A stretch of 64,000 bases of DNA from Triticum aestivum (Eukaryota; Streptophyta; Magnoliopsida; Poales; Poaceae). The first letter of the stretch is position 1. Each line of letters starts with the position of its first letter. Below the pieces are notes generated by a model, which made no database searches, had not been told where the DNA came from, and saw only the letters and a program-made list of their open reading frames with translations. Positions 1 through 11,980 of this stretch are shown piece by piece. A program made the translations under genes and the position numbers. The stretch spans positions 688,666,678-688,730,677 of the forward strand of contig NC_057803.1 in the NCBI RefSeq assembly GCF_018294505.1, given 5' to 3'.

Positions 1-190
1 CTTTTTTCAAATCAATGAACGTTCTTTCAAATTCGTTGAACTTTTTTGAAAATCGATGAACTTATTTTTAAATTCAATGAACTTTTTTCAAATCTGATGA
101 ACTTTTTTCAAATGCGATTAACGTTTTTCAAATTTGATGAACTTTTTTTTAAATCAGATGAACTTTATTTTCAAATTTTGTTACCTTTTT
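1..190. repeat. Degenerate short tandem repeat, about 20-bp unit
   Basis: About nine imperfect copies of a unit resembling GATGAACTTTTTTCAAAT run head to tail from the window edge, so the array probably continues to the left. Copies differ by single substitutions and by the length of the T run. ORFs across it are low-complexity Phe/Asn/Leu strings with no coding character. Confidence 0.8.
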
Positions 191-339
191 GGAAATTTCA
201 TGTACATTTTTGAATTCAATTTTATTGTGTTTTTATTCTTTTTACTTTTTTTCCGTAACTCAACTGTTGACCTGTCAACCGCGACTAGTCAGAAGTTAAC
301 GCAGGCGACAATCAAAACTTAAGTGACGTGCCAGCCAGC

Positions 340-480
340 GAACATGAGAGTTATGGCCCCGTTGTACGAGCGGCCACTTGGTCGAGATGCACACGCACCA
401 AAATGTCTCAGCTGCTGTTGGCCAAGCCCCACGTACATATTTTTCAGTGACTACCGTGTTTATCGACAAATCCTTTAAGG
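340..480. repeat. Diverged paralogue of 19085-19220
   Basis: The stretch containing CACTTGGTCGAGA, GCTGTTGGCCAAGCCCCA and CGACAAATC recurs in the same order and orientation at about 19085-19220, with substitutions and small indels. No gene is recognised in either copy. It lies just upstream of the larger duplicated block that begins at about 663. The remaining sequence from 190 to 663 shows nothing else I can identify. Confidence 0.6.
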
Positions 481-662
481 ACCCCTAATAGCAACACATA
501 ATAAATATACTTCACCAACTGTCTGTTACTTTTTTTTGTGAATAATGCAGTCCACCTCTCCCCTATATATACATTTTTTTTAGGGGTGACCCTATATATA
601 CATATAATCCATCTTCATCGGAGCAAGTATGAAGCCCATATAGATCACTCATCTGGGCTGAT

Positions 663-3600
663 ACATTAACCTTTTTTATACATACATATTATCACACAAA
701 TAGGTGACAACCACATAATAATAGAGGAAGACCAGAAAAGAAGAGAGATGAGATGTAAAGACAGACATATGGGAATTGGAGGCATCAGAAGATTAGAAAA
801 CTGCCAGAAACCGGTCATACTCACTATGGCCCTTCATTGGAGGTGCCTCTTCCACTGCTTGATGATCAAGAATTCACTCAAGACTACCAAGTTGTACAAA
901 CTGCACTGGTTTGGCGATGAAAATGTCCCCTTTGCCACACTGTGATCTTGAGCAGCTGTGTGTCAACAAGCATCAAATTCCTCAATGAGCTGCTTGCAAG
1001 CTCGGGTCTACACAAGGAGGCTTGATGCTCTGGAAGGGGATTGTCAAAAAAGAAGAGGACGGGTGCCTTCTCTACCTTGTGAACAGACAATCAGCTAGCT
1101 TCACCCACTACCATTCAACGCTTTAGCATTCTGTTGGGGTGTTACTCCCACTTCTCACCCTGCAATTGCAAAGCACTACCACCGGAGATGTACGATCTTT
1201 ATTGTGTATGATTACTCATCAGCCAAATGTTTCAGCATGTCACCACTTTGCCAATGGTGTTAATCATGGCTTCTCAGTTTCCTCAGAAATTTTGTTGTAT
1301 CATGCTTGTCAGGGCCAATGTTTTCGTTACCAGGTGGTAAATTTACTTACCTCATGATAAACGTGTTTCTCGCACCTCCACAATAAATTCTCTTTTTTTG
1401 CGGGGATACAATAAATTCTCAAATGGAGAAAAGTTTCTCCACGATGAAACAGAGCAGAAACTTTTCGCATTTTTTGCAGGAAAAATGGAAACAGAGAAGA
1501 AATCGGGAAGAGGAAACATAATATTGTGTGACGAAAATGGAAATGAAATTTATTACAGGGAAACCGGAGTGGAATGACGTCTTCCAGGCGGAACAAGAAT
1601 GAAAACGGAGATTCTGTTTCTGTAAATACGGTACTTTTCGTTTTTTGATGGCTACTATGTGGCTCAGTCAACACTCAATAAAATCCATGTTGTGGCTCAA
1701 CATCCAAGATTATTTCACTATCCCTTATAGGCCAGCCCAATTGCCTCCAGCCCTTTCTCCTTGCACTGTCCGGGCAGCTCCATGTGGTGCAGCTGGTTTA
1801 GGAGATCATCCAAAGTCGTTGTAGTCATTTAAATTCGAATAGTTTGCCTCTTTGTTTGTGTTGTTCTCAATTGTTTAAGGAGTTTTCTAGTTGCGGCGAA
1901 CAACTGGTTTGGTCTCCGCATCCAAACCGTATTCACTTTGTATTTGTTTTAGGTAGTATCTGTTTCCATATTTCTTTCCAAGATTTGTTTATGCATTTCC
2001 ACTTCCACAAAATAATATGAAAACAAACTGTTTTCACTCCTAGTGTCATCACATAATTACCCTTGTTGTAGTGGTATGACCTTGTCTTCAATAACAGCAG
2101 GTCACTATTTTGAATCGCTGCAGTGCACTTTTTATTCATTTTTGCGGGTGAAAGTGAACAATAGAAGTTCAATACGTATCTATGTTGAGTTCAAAAATGT
2201 TTAAATTCAAAGTCATCTAAAAATTTCAAGAACTTCTGCTGTATTTGGCTGTAACCGGTAATCTTGTCCCCTTCGGTAAAAGGAAAAATACCATCTGGTA
2301 ACAAAATTTTGGAGCGGTATTTTTTTGGGTCTGTGGATTTCTGAGCCATTCGGTGTTGATGGGCGCCACACTCTATGTGTTCTCTCTCTCTCTGTGCACG
2401 CGCGCATGTCCTTCGTGGCTGAAGGGGAAGGAAGAGTTTGACCGTGGCTTGTCGTTTCAGGGTGAGAAGGTAGACTAATGACACTGGCCTAACTAGTTTC
2501 GATACAGAAGTGTTCTAGTTCCACAGCGGTTGCAAAGTTTCTTCCTAGCTCGAGCTCCATGGTACCTGTTATCTGGCCCATTGGTTTGCTTAGGGATTTA
2601 TGCAGAAAAAGAGCGTCACAAGCGTGCAGCTGTTCGTTGCACCGTCATTAGCAGGTGCTGCTTGCATGCAGGTACTGACCTGCGCTCTCTCTGCTGTCCA
2701 CATTCAGCTACTGACTTGTCATATCTCTACTGTCTATATGCAGGTACTGTAGTCACGTGAGTTTGCCAGGAAGTGAAGCAGAGAGAGATGCATGCACGGG
2801 AATAGTCTTGGAGAGAGAAAATCGAATGCATATGCAACCTCATGTCATAAACAGTAGTAGCCCAACGTTTTCTTAATCAATGACAACAAATGGCAGCACA
2901 GATGCAACTAAGATTTTTTGACGAAATAGATGCAACTAAGCTAACACATGATATATATTATTGTTATTTCAACCTTGTTTTTACGCAGCGGAACAGTATC
3001 ATGCAGTATATGTAATAAGACGCTCATGTCGATTTATTCTGGACATACTTTGCATTCAATCACCGACAACAGCGTAAAGTCAAAAAGAGAAAACGTTGTG
3101 CAAGAGATATGTATTGGATTTTTTTAATCTGGATGTACTGTAGCCATGCAACTGCCGCTAATGTGTCAGAACCAACCCGAGCTACTCCGCCCATTCATTT
3201 TCTAATCAGCTCTGGTGGTTACTGTTCAAGTAGGCCTGCAATCCTCGTGGAAGCTGCTGTACCTGGCACACATCTACATGCAATAGAGTTCAGATTGGAC
3301 GACAATGATATGAGGTACCACAGCGGTGGGCAGGCAGTTCCAAGGTAGTAAATCATGACATGAAGCTACTGGGCATGCAGTGATGTAAATAAGCTAGACG
3401 CATCCACCGAACGTTTATGTATGTGAGTAATGATGACAACAAACAATCAGCCAAATGCATAGAAGGACTAATTAATGCGTAATTATTAAGGAGGCCCACA
3501 AAGAGGAGAGATGAACCGTACGTGTGCATGGCTATATAGTATTTCTTTGAGGTAGTAATAAAATGCACGGAGGGATATTAAACCATCCTCGGGCTTGTTA

Positions 3601-3840
3601 GTTCCTCTAGCAAGCTAGGATTCGTCAACAACCATATTCTCTTTTCCAATAAATCGATCACAACACACGACAACCACCGGCCGGCCGGTGAGTCACGCGG
3701 GATTAGGAGGGACCGGGAATGAAACTCAAACCTGGTTCTAGCATTGGCCATCTCTTCGGCCAGTGATGAGGCGTATGGAGAAACAAGATAGGATTCACAA
3801 CGTTGCTGCAAATTCATTTTTTTCAGCGTCTCACTCGTAC
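663..3840. repeat. Paralogous block, copy 1 (partner 10538-13606)
   Basis: From about 663 to 3840 this block aligns collinearly with 10538-13606. Anchors include the stretch with GACATCAGAAGATTAGAAAA-like sequence (about 785 versus 10665), the segment ending ACGTGTTTCTCGCACCTCC (about 1361-1380 versus 11800-11820), the GGTTGTAACCGGTAATC-type segment (about 2250 versus 12780) and the GGCAGGCAGTTCCA segment (about 3330 versus 13063). Copy 1 lacks the CACTA derivative and the Stowaway found in copy 2, and has about 790 bp (2531-3317) that copy 2 lacks. ORFs in either copy are short and unrecognised. Two minus-strand ORFs (884-1090 and 10759-10962) are mutually similar, but most of that similarity is explained by DNA homology. 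I cannot say whether the ancestor was a gene, a gene flank or an unrecognised repeat. Confidence 0.75.
2531..3317. other. 787-bp segment absent from the paralogous block
   Basis: The segment is bracketed by the direct repeat CCACAGCGGT at 2521-2530 and 3318-3327. The paralogue near 13050 has a single related site (CACAGCGCTGGG) and lacks the segment. Either an element inserted with a 9-10 bp duplication or the paralogue lost the segment by recombination between short repeats. I see no clear terminal inverted repeats at its ends and no convincing ORF. Confidence 0.6.
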
Positions 3841-4064
3841 CATCCTGTTACCGGACGACACATGCAGTTCGCAGCACGAGTGTACCGACATGCAGAGGTG
3901 AGAAGAGATGCATTTCGCTTATAATTACTGCCTGTATTTTCTCGTTGAGAAAAAGCTACCACCGTCATCTCGTGCAATCGTGTGGGGAAGTTGTCATTTT
4001 GTTTAGCTGGCAAAGTGGCCTGCGTAAATGCACGGCAAAAATTTATTGATACTTAATATTGTTA

Positions 4065-4120
4065 CTAGAACAATGCCCGCGTGTTGCTGCTACAGGCAGA
4101 AGGTGAAAAATGCCTCAAGC
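4065..4120 (-). mobile_element. Possible Helitron 3' terminus (minus strand)
   Basis: Read on the minus strand this is a GC-rich imperfect hairpin (CCTGTAGCAGCAACACGCGGG) followed by GCATTGTT and CTAG, with a T beyond. That is the order expected at a Helitron 3' end (hairpin, then CTRR, inserted before T). The stem is imperfect and I cannot place a matching 5' TC end to the right, so the extent is unknown. Confidence 0.3.
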
Positions 4121-4563
4121 ACGTTACAACAAGCACTAAAGTTTCTCTTTCTGCGTCGCACATTTTGAGCGATCACTGTGATTTTGAAACAGTTTAAGTT
4201 TTGAAGATAAAATGGGAAGGCCCAACTGAAGCACCTAAGGATGAGAAGGGATCGAGATGATGCAATAGTTAACTGCAGTTTATGTTTATTGTAAAAAATA
4301 TTACAATTGGGTCTATGAACACCATTCATGTCAAACATATATCTTTATGATCCTGATGCACATCAAGCAATATTATCTCTAACATTGTTTATTCAACAAT
4401 GTAGTCAATAAGACCTCCTTAAAGTCCTCCAAATGTTCTAGGCCCATTGGTGACCTAATACTAATAATTTCCTAGCGGTTGTAGGTAACAATCAGAACAT
4501 TACTAATTCCACTTTGTCGAGTTGGGCATTTTGTAGGCCGAGCTCCACTAAGGACATCATTTT

Positions 4564-4707
4564 GAAATAAATCGAAATTCAAACTTTTTAAAATGGAAAT
4601 AGAACATATGTACAAATGTTTGGAAGCTAATAGGACTACTTGAAATAAATCAAAATTCAAACTTTTCAAAATGGACACAGAACATAGTACAATTTTTTGG
4701 AAGCTAA
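4564..4707. repeat. Two-copy 78-bp tandem duplication
   Basis: GAAATAAATC(G/A)AAATTCAAAC starts at 4564 and again at 4642, and both copies run on to TTTGGAAGCTAA. The second copy is interrupted right at its end by the CACTA element starting at 4708. The CACTA element is therefore younger than this duplication. Confidence 0.75.
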
Positions 4708-6017
4708 CACTAGTAGAAAAACGACCTTTATCCCGGTTCTGTAACCGGCACTAAAGTGTGGGGACTAAAGGTCCCCCCCTTTAGTCTCGGTTCAACATGA
4801 TCGGGGACCAAAGGTCAACCATGTGGCACGAGTCCACGCCGGGGGCTGGGGGACATTTAGTGCTGGTTGGTAACACCAACCGGGACTAAAGGTTTTTTCT
4901 TGAAAAAAATTGATTTTTTTTTGATTTTTTTTCTTCTGATTTTGAAATTTCTGAATTCTTTGACGATTTAATATCTAATCACCCCTCATCATTGCTCAAG
5001 TGTGGAGCACTCATTCCAAATCCTCTAACTTCCCGACCGGTCACCCATCCTCTCACTACTCCAGTCTGATCACGCTTAACTTCCAAGTTCTATTCCCCCT
5101 AGTTTCCAAGTATGCACTTGTTGTTTGCCTAACTATAGTAAGTTGTCAATCATATTAACCCTCAGGAGTTTAGCTTGAGCATGAAGTCACACCTTTCACC
5201 GTTTGAATTTGAAACTATTATTTTAAAAACAATAATTATTTAGTAACACTAATATTTCTTGAATAAGTAGTTTGACCATAGTTTGACCACCGTTTGACCA
5301 GATTTGACCATAATTTGACAAAAAATCAAAAAAATTAAAATAATTATTTAGTAACACTAATATTTCTTGAATAAGTAGTTTGACCATAATTTGACCAGAC
5401 TTAACCAAAAATCAAGAATACTGAAATTTGAGCATAACTTTTTTTCTTTAAGAATTTGAGGATTTTCATGCTGAACATTTTGATATATTATGCATTTTTT
5501 TCGACATCGTATGCAAAAAGATATGATCGTTTTCCTTTTTCATAACACTTTTTTGCAAAACATGTCGAAATTTACGTTTTAAAATTTCCCTAACTACTAG
5601 ATGTAGTAACATAACTCATCTCGAAGGAGTCTAATTTTTGAAGTTTTTAACATTTTCTTTTGGTTTTTTGCAAAATTGAAAAGGCGATAGGGGGGGGTTA
5701 GAGTTTGAAAATTGCCCTTTAGTACTGGTTTGTGTCTCCAACCGGGACTAAAGGTTAGACCCCTTTAGTCCCGGTTTTTTATACAAACCGGGACTGTAGG
5801 TTTGCCCTTTAGTCCCGGTTTATGACACGAACCGGGACTGAAGGGGCTCGTGGGGCCCCAGCCTGATACCAGCCTGCCACCATCCCTTTAGTCCCGATTT
5901 GTGACACAAACCGGGACTATAGGTCACAAATGAACCGGGACTAAAGGTCACATTAGTGCCGGTTTATTTACAAACCGGGACTAACGAGCTGCACATTAGG
6001 TCATTTTTCTACTAGTG
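4708..6017. mobile_element. Non-autonomous CACTA (En/Spm) element, 1310 bp
   Basis: The left end is CACTAGTAGAAAAACGACC and the right end is TTTTTCTACTAGTG, an inverted pair typical of Triticeae CACTA elements. The element is flanked by a perfect 3-bp target duplication TAA (4705-4707 and 6018-6020). Both ends carry subterminal copies of a motif like GTCCCGGTT with its inverted form, which bind transposase in this superfamily. The interior is AT-rich with repeated GTTTGACCA-type motifs (about 5270-5400). No transposase is encoded, so mobility would have depended on an autonomous relative. Confidence 0.92.
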
Positions 6018-6994
6018 TAATAGTACAATCAGAACATCACTATTTTTCACTTATAACATCTTTTTCCTTATTTTAAGGGTGACTCTCTACTGCAACATTA
6101 ACTAATTCATTCTTGAAATATTCGAAGGAAACATATCTACCAAGCAAAAATCACTTTAGCGCAAGTGCATTGTGGCAAATATAAAAAAAGGATTAAGATG
6201 ATTTTTTTCTGAATTGTTTTGCTATTTTTTCTTGAGTGGGTGTACCGTGGGTGCACCGAGCTGGGGCTCAGCCACTACTTTCCCATTGAGGAAATAACTT
6301 TGTACAATATTGTCTTATGCAGAAAGAAATAAGCTCATACATCCAAGTATCATGAAGAAAACGATTCCAAGTTATCTCAGTTCCAAAGAGAAACTGATAT
6401 CAATTCACTGAGATTTAAATGAATGAGAACCATTAAATTTATGCATCTCTCTGTTTTTAGTGAGTTCAATAACAAGCACGCGGGTACGTACACAAAAGAA
6501 ATATAGACCGTGAGCTTCGGTCCACTTTATATGATAATTACAGAAAAGGGAAAACCAGAAGAGAAACAGGCAAACAAACTTGAGAAAGCACATGCAAGCA
6601 AATAAGCCTATGTTTTTTTTTCTGATGAACATATGAAACATTGCAGTAACTAAACACAGTAACAAACTCGTTCGAAGGTAACCATATTATAATTTGATCC
6701 AGACTCCTGAGTGAAGAAATCAGAAAAAAAAATCTCCGGAAGATAACCATATTAATTTTCTAATGACTATTTTTGGAGAGAAAAGTTGCATGTAATCAGA
6801 ACATGTTGTTCGTTCAAGAACACAAAACATGTATACCATATTTCTTGTTTCACAATTACTTGTTCAACTTTATTTACCTCAATGATAATATAGTTTTAGT
6901 CCATGGAATCACCTAAAAATAGAGTACAGTTCAGCTGCACTTAAACAAGTTTTCCGTTTTGACAATTTTTTAAAATCACAAAATTCCAAAGGGA
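6018..6994. other. No recognisable feature
   Basis: About 980 bp of AT-rich sequence. Short minus-strand ORFs (6405-6665 and 6538-6750) are hydrophobic, low-complexity and overlap each other in different frames. I see no gene, terminal repeat or tandem structure that I can support. Confidence 0.5.
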
Positions 6995-7150
6995 AAATAG
7001 AGTTTTTGGGTGTTTTAGACGTTTTTAGCGTTTAGTGCTAGGGTTTAGATTTCAGAGTTTAGGGTTAGGTTTTATGGTTTAAACCCTTAGTTTTTACTGT
7101 TTAGCATAGAGTTTCCGACGTTTTAAGTCTCGGGTTTAGGGTTTAGGACA
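6995..7150. repeat. Degenerate telomere-like TTTAGGG stretch
   Basis: Variants of TTTAGGG and GGTTTAG recur irregularly, for example GGGTTTAGATTTCAGAGTTTAG and GGGTTTAGGGTTTAGG-like runs. The plant telomere repeat is TTTAGGG, but here it is diffuse and diverged and never forms a clean array. Confidence 0.5.
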
Positions 7151-7199
7151 ATTTTTGAAATGACAAAATTGTAAAAGGAAAAAAAGATATGCTCTAATT

Positions 7200-7909
7200 T
7201 ATGTTTTTTTGAATTTTGGTTAAATCTTGTCAAACCGGTCAAACAACTGATTCAAGAAATATAGAGTGTTACTAAATAATTACGCAATAATATCAGTGTT
7301 ACTAAATAAGTATCTCAGTTTTTTTGAATTTTGGTCAAATCTGGTCAAACTATGGTCAAACTACTTATTCAAGAAATATTAGTGTTACTACATAATTATT
7401 GTTTTTTTAGAATAATAGTTTCAAACTCAAACAGTGAAACGTGTGACTTCATGCTCAAGCTAAACTCCTGAGGGTTAGTAGGATTCACATCTTACTATTT
7501 TCAGGAAAACAACAAGTGCAGACTTGAAAATGAGGGAGAATAGAACCCGGAAGTTGAGCGTGCTCAGGCTGGAGTAGTGAGAGGGATGGGTGACCGGACG
7601 GGAAGTTAGACGATTTGAAATGAGTGATCCACACTCAAGCAGTTAAGATGGGTGATTAGAGACTAAATCATCAAATAATTCAAAAAATTGAAAATCGAAA
7701 AAAATCAATTTTCCCCCCAAAATTTTCAAAAAATAATTTTGAAAAAACCACGGCGCGAGCTCACGCCACATGGTGGGCCTTTAGTGGCGGTTCGTGCCGA
7801 ACCGGTACTAAAGGGGGGAGGCCTTTAGTCTCCACTCTTTAGTGCCGGTTGCAGAACCGGCACTAAAGGCCCTTATGAACCGGTATTAAAGCTCCGTTTT
7901 CTACTAGTG
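7200..7909 (-). mobile_element. Truncated CACTA element, inverted relative of 4708-6017
   Basis: The right end CTACTAGTG (7901-7909) with adjoining CCGGTT-type subterminal repeats is a CACTA terminus. Moving left, the sequence matches the 4708 element in reverse complement: the ACACTCAAGC region, the AACAAGTGCA region and the GTTTGACC/AATAATTA region. The match fades near 7200 and no second terminus is found, so the element is truncated or overwritten. The left boundary is approximate. Confidence 0.75.
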
Positions 7910-8952
7910 GGGGTGAATAGGTGTTTTAAAATCTTTTATGTATTGGGCTATATCCTAATGCGGAAATAAACTAAGCGGACACTTTTCAAGAACAAATCCT
8001 AAATATACTAGGATCACTAAGTGCACCAACAAAGGATAAACAAGATGGGAACAACGAGGATATGAGTAAGCACAAGTAAGTCACACAAACTTACTCAATG
8101 TATATCACGAGATATGGAAATGAATAATACACACAACCACAAGTATGCAATACAAGCTTACACAAATTGTATCACAATACATGGAATTGAATGATACAAG
8201 CAAACTCAAGTAAGCACTACAAGCTCACACAAGTTATGTCACAAGTTATGAAAATGAATGTTACAAGCTAGCAATTCACACTAAACATAAGATAGAACAA
8301 TAGTAGAAAGTATGAATTGCGAATATAAATTGTAGGCCTAAATAATCTCTTCAAGGGAATGGCCAACACAATATAATGAGGAGAACAAGATATAGTGAAT
8401 GCACGGTCAAGTGACCAAAGTAAACCACAAGTAAGGAGTTAGGGTTAGGGATAACCAAAGTCACAAAGATGAGGATGTATCCCGATGTTCACTTCCTTGG
8501 AGGGAAGCTAGTCACCGTTAGAGAGGTGGATGTTACCACGAAGGCACACCAATGCCACGAAGGCTCGCCCTATTCTCCTTGAGATATCACCACGAAGGCG
8601 GTTCTCAACCACTAATGGTAGACCTTGAGGTGGCCTCCAAACCTTCACAAACTTCCCGGGGTGACAAATCACATGTCGATTCCTCACCGGAGCACTCCTA
8701 CCGCCTAGGAGTCTCCAACCTCCAAGAGTAATAAGAACAAAGGGAAAATGCTCAAGACTTGCTCAAATCACAAATTCCTTTAGTCAAGAGTGGGAGAGGG
8801 AGTGGATCTATCAATGGGTGAAATCTCTCTCAAGAACTCTCACAAATCTCTCTGGGATCTAAGATTTGAGGTAGGAGAAGGAGAGTGAGCTTTTCTGAAA
8901 TGTGGGTGAGGATATTTGTGTTGCTCAAGCCCTCCACAAAGTGGTGAAGGGG

Positions 8953-8960
8953 TATTTATA
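8953..8960 (-). promoter_or_regulatory. TATA-like box in the putative LTR
   Basis: TATAAATA on the minus strand, followed on that strand by a CT-rich region around 8760-8900. The GC-rich GACGTCCGG cluster lies immediately upstream. Its position suits an LTR promoter. Confidence 0.4.
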
Positions 8961-8989
8961 GTACGGGCACAAATCTGGCCGTTCGGGGG

Positions 8990-9240
8990 AACTCTGCCCA
9001 GGAAAGTGTCGGACGTCCAGTGGATTACCAGACGTCCGGTAGCGAAACAGGCACCGAACGTCCGGTGAAACACCGAACGTCCGACGGTTGTAGCACGCCA
9101 TCCGATGAATGTAGCAGGATATTTGTGAAACAGGTTTGACGGGCGTCCGACACTTTTCGGACGTCTGGTAAGTACTGGAAATCCGCCGGTTTGCTGCTGG
9201 ATATTGCCACCGGATTTCCGGATGCTACTGGACGTCTGGC
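8990..9240. repeat. Cluster of GGACGTCCGG-like palindromic motifs
   Basis: Within 250 bp there are about eight variants of the self-complementary core GACGTCCG (for example TCGGACGTCCAG, CAGACGTCCGGT, CGAACGTCCGGT, GGGCGTCCGAC and TCGGACGTCTGG), irregularly spaced by 12-40 bp. They sit just upstream, on the minus strand, of the TATA-like box at 8953. Confidence 0.7.
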
Positions 9241-11214
9241 CAATAAAAAAACAGCAGGAACCCCAAAACTAAAACATGCACAACTTTTTCATACGGACTC
9301 CGATTTTGACGATCTTTGGCTCGTTTTGAAGGTATGAAGAAACTCCAGGTCCTCACATAGAGAACCACCCAAGATAAAAAAAGTGAGGGTGCAAAGTATG
9401 CAAAGGTTAGATCATATATTTTGGGAAACTATTTGGCTTTGGCTTTTCTTTGGCATATAGGATATGAGTGGAATTGTGTATAGAAGATGTTGACTTGAGA
9501 AAATCCATCACAAACCACTTTGATCCCCTCTTAATAGTGCAGGATCCCTATAACTCAAGAATCATAGAAGAGGTACACTAGATAGCTATCGAGAATCATT
9601 TCTTGAGTGTATATGTTTCTTTGGTGGTCGTGACTCCATAACACTAACGTCAAAGGAAATAATACCTTTGACATGAGGTGTTCACTTGAGCTTGATGTTG
9701 ATGTTTATTCTTGGCTCAAGATGAAGGCAAGACATTGGTGAAGTCTTCAGGTCTCTCCCTCAAACACAATGTGGGAAGCTTTGCTTTGTATTCATCTTCA
9801 CTTGTCCATCATGTGATCATCCACAGACTTCAAGCATGTAATTCTTTGGGATGGTTATCTTGAACTTGCCCTTGTCAACCATGATCACCAACACTTGATG
9901 TCATCCTCTCATAGACACTTGAAATCTCTATCTCGATGCGAGCCCATGAGAATCACCTAACCCTCAAAAACATAGACATCACATAGTATGGGTTAGTACA
10001 CATAGTGCAATTGATAATTTCTTATCATACCACAAGATCCTATGTGGTGCATCATTTGCGCTCGTGTGTTGACCATTTAGAGTTCGATCTTTGAGCTTCA
10101 TCTTGGTCAACCTATATCTCTACTTCATGTTTAATATTGACGTCTTGAAGGGTATATTGAATTCTTCACTTGAACAACTTGCTTGAACACTTGATCAATC
10201 ATGACTCAACACATCAGTCCATTATGATCATATCTTTGAGCCATCTGATCATATCTTTGAGCCACTCCTAGAATTCATTATTCAAATCATCCTTTTAAGA
10301 TCTTAATCCATTATGGCTCAAACCATATCTTTAAGCATGGCAACCCTTAAGATACTCCAATGAACTTCATTTTGATCATCTCAAGGTATTTGTTGCTTCA
10401 AAGGAGTTGTCTTCCATTATGCTTGAATCATTTTCCAATGGGATTAACCTTTCAAATATATATCTCAATGCAAACATTAGTCCATAAGGATTATCATTGA
10501 TTACCAAAACCACACATGGGGACTACATGTACTTTCAACATTAACATCTTATTTTTTTATATGTACATATTAGCACATAAATAGGTGACAAGCACATAAT
10601 CAAAGAGTAGGACGAGAAAAGAAGAGAGATGCAATCTAGCGACACACATATGTGAATTGGAGACATCAGAAGATTAGAAAACTACCAGAAACAAGACTTG
10701 CTCACTTTGCAACTTCGCACGACGTGCCTCTTCCACTGCTTGATAAACGAGAATTCACTCAGGACTGCCAAGTTTTACAAACTGCTCTTGCCTGGCAGTG
10801 AGACCGTTGCCTTCGACACTTTTTCATCTGGAGCAGATGTGTGTCAACCACATCCAATTCCTTGTGGTCATGCTCGTGTCTACACAAGGAGACTGAATGC
10901 TCTGGAATGGGATTGTGAAAAAAGAGGAGGTCAGGTGCCTTCTCTACCTTGGGAATGGACAATCAGCTAGCTTCAACCACCTGCCTTCGCCGCTTTAGTG
11001 TTATGTTGGTGTGTGACTCCGGCTTCAACCTTGCAATTGCAAGTCACTATCACCGGGGATGTACCATCTTTTGTTGTGTATGATTACTTATCTGCCTATT
11101 TTTCAGTGTGTCGCTACTTTGCCGATACTATTAATCTTGGCATTTCAGTTTCCCGAGATATTATGTTATATCAAGCTTTTCAGGGCCAATGTTTTGGTTA
11201 CTGGGTGATAAATT

Positions 11215-11781
11215 CACTAGTAGAAAAAGGGCCTAATGTGAAGCTCATCAGTCCCGGTTTGTAATTGAACTGGCACTAATGTGACCATTAGTGCTGGTTC
11301 CAGCGGCTAGGAGGGCGGCGCTCATTAGTACCGGTTCGTGCCACGAACCGGTATTAAAGAGGTGGTGGCCTTTAGTACGGGTTGGTGGCTCCAACCGATC
11401 CTAAAGACACCCCCCATTTAGTACGGGTTCGTGCCAATAACCGGTACTAAAGGGGTGTGCTGCCACCCGAAGTGCACAATATTTAGTACCACCTCGCTAG
11501 TTGAGAGGAGCTCGCATCGGTTTATAAGCCCCACCACGGCTACCGTGTCGAGCTCCTCCCTAAGCAGACCTTTGTGGGCCTATCGCAAGTCTTCTTCCCT
11601 GTGGGGCCTACTGGGCCGTATGGGCCTGCATCTTGCCCAACTAGAGGTTGAGTTTCTAGTAGTATGCAGGCCGTGCCGGCCCGGGGGGGGGGGGCTTTAG
11701 TCTCCACCCTTTAGTGCCGGTTACAGAACCGGCACTAAAGGGCCTTACGAACCGGTGATACAGCCCGGTTCTGCACTAGTG
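11215..11781. mobile_element. Short non-autonomous CACTA derivative, 567 bp
   Basis: The ends are CACTAGTAGAAAAAGGGCC and TTCTGCACTAGTG, flanked by a perfect 3-bp duplication ATT (11212-11214 and 11782-11784). The empty site is visible in the paralogous block near 1340-1350. The interior is almost wholly subterminal-type repeats (GTACCGGTT and its complement, in hairpin pairs) plus a GC-rich block similar to the one at 51060-51270. No transposase is present. Confidence 0.93.
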
Positions 11782-11980
11782 ATTTAGTTACCACATCTTA
11801 AATGCGTTTCTCGCACCTCCACAACAAATTATCAGATGGAGAAAAGTTATATATTTTGTTTGAAAAATTGAATTTACGGAATAAATATATAATTAAACAC
11901 ATATTATCTCCTAGCAATGAAATAGAGCAGAAACTTGGAAACAAAATATTACAGAATGAAAACATAAATGAAATTCGTTA

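Larger units (their letters stand above)
7914..10540 (-). mobile_element. Probable long LTR (solo or truncated), minus orientation
   Basis: On the minus strand the segment begins TGTTGAAAGTACATG and ends AAACACCTATTCA followed by CCCCC, the style of long Copia LTRs in grasses. A TATAAATA box lies at 8953-8960 on the minus strand, with a CT-rich stretch downstream of it, as in an LTR promoter and leader. No primer-binding site, polypurine tract, gag-pol or second LTR is visible, and the bases next to its left end are the CACTA terminus at 7909. The edges have no matching 5-bp duplication, so a fragment is more likely than a clean solo LTR. The assignment rests on recalled family features and should be treated as tentative. 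Confidence 0.4.

Noticed and set aside
134..322. Plus-strand 62-residue ORF rich in Phe and Leu
   Set aside because: Lies in the 20-bp tandem repeat and begins at a TTG codon; low complexity, no domain.
2331..2410. CT-rich stretch near 2380 considered as a promoter element
   Set aside because: The equivalent position in the paralogous block is a GT microsatellite, so it looks like unstable simple sequence.
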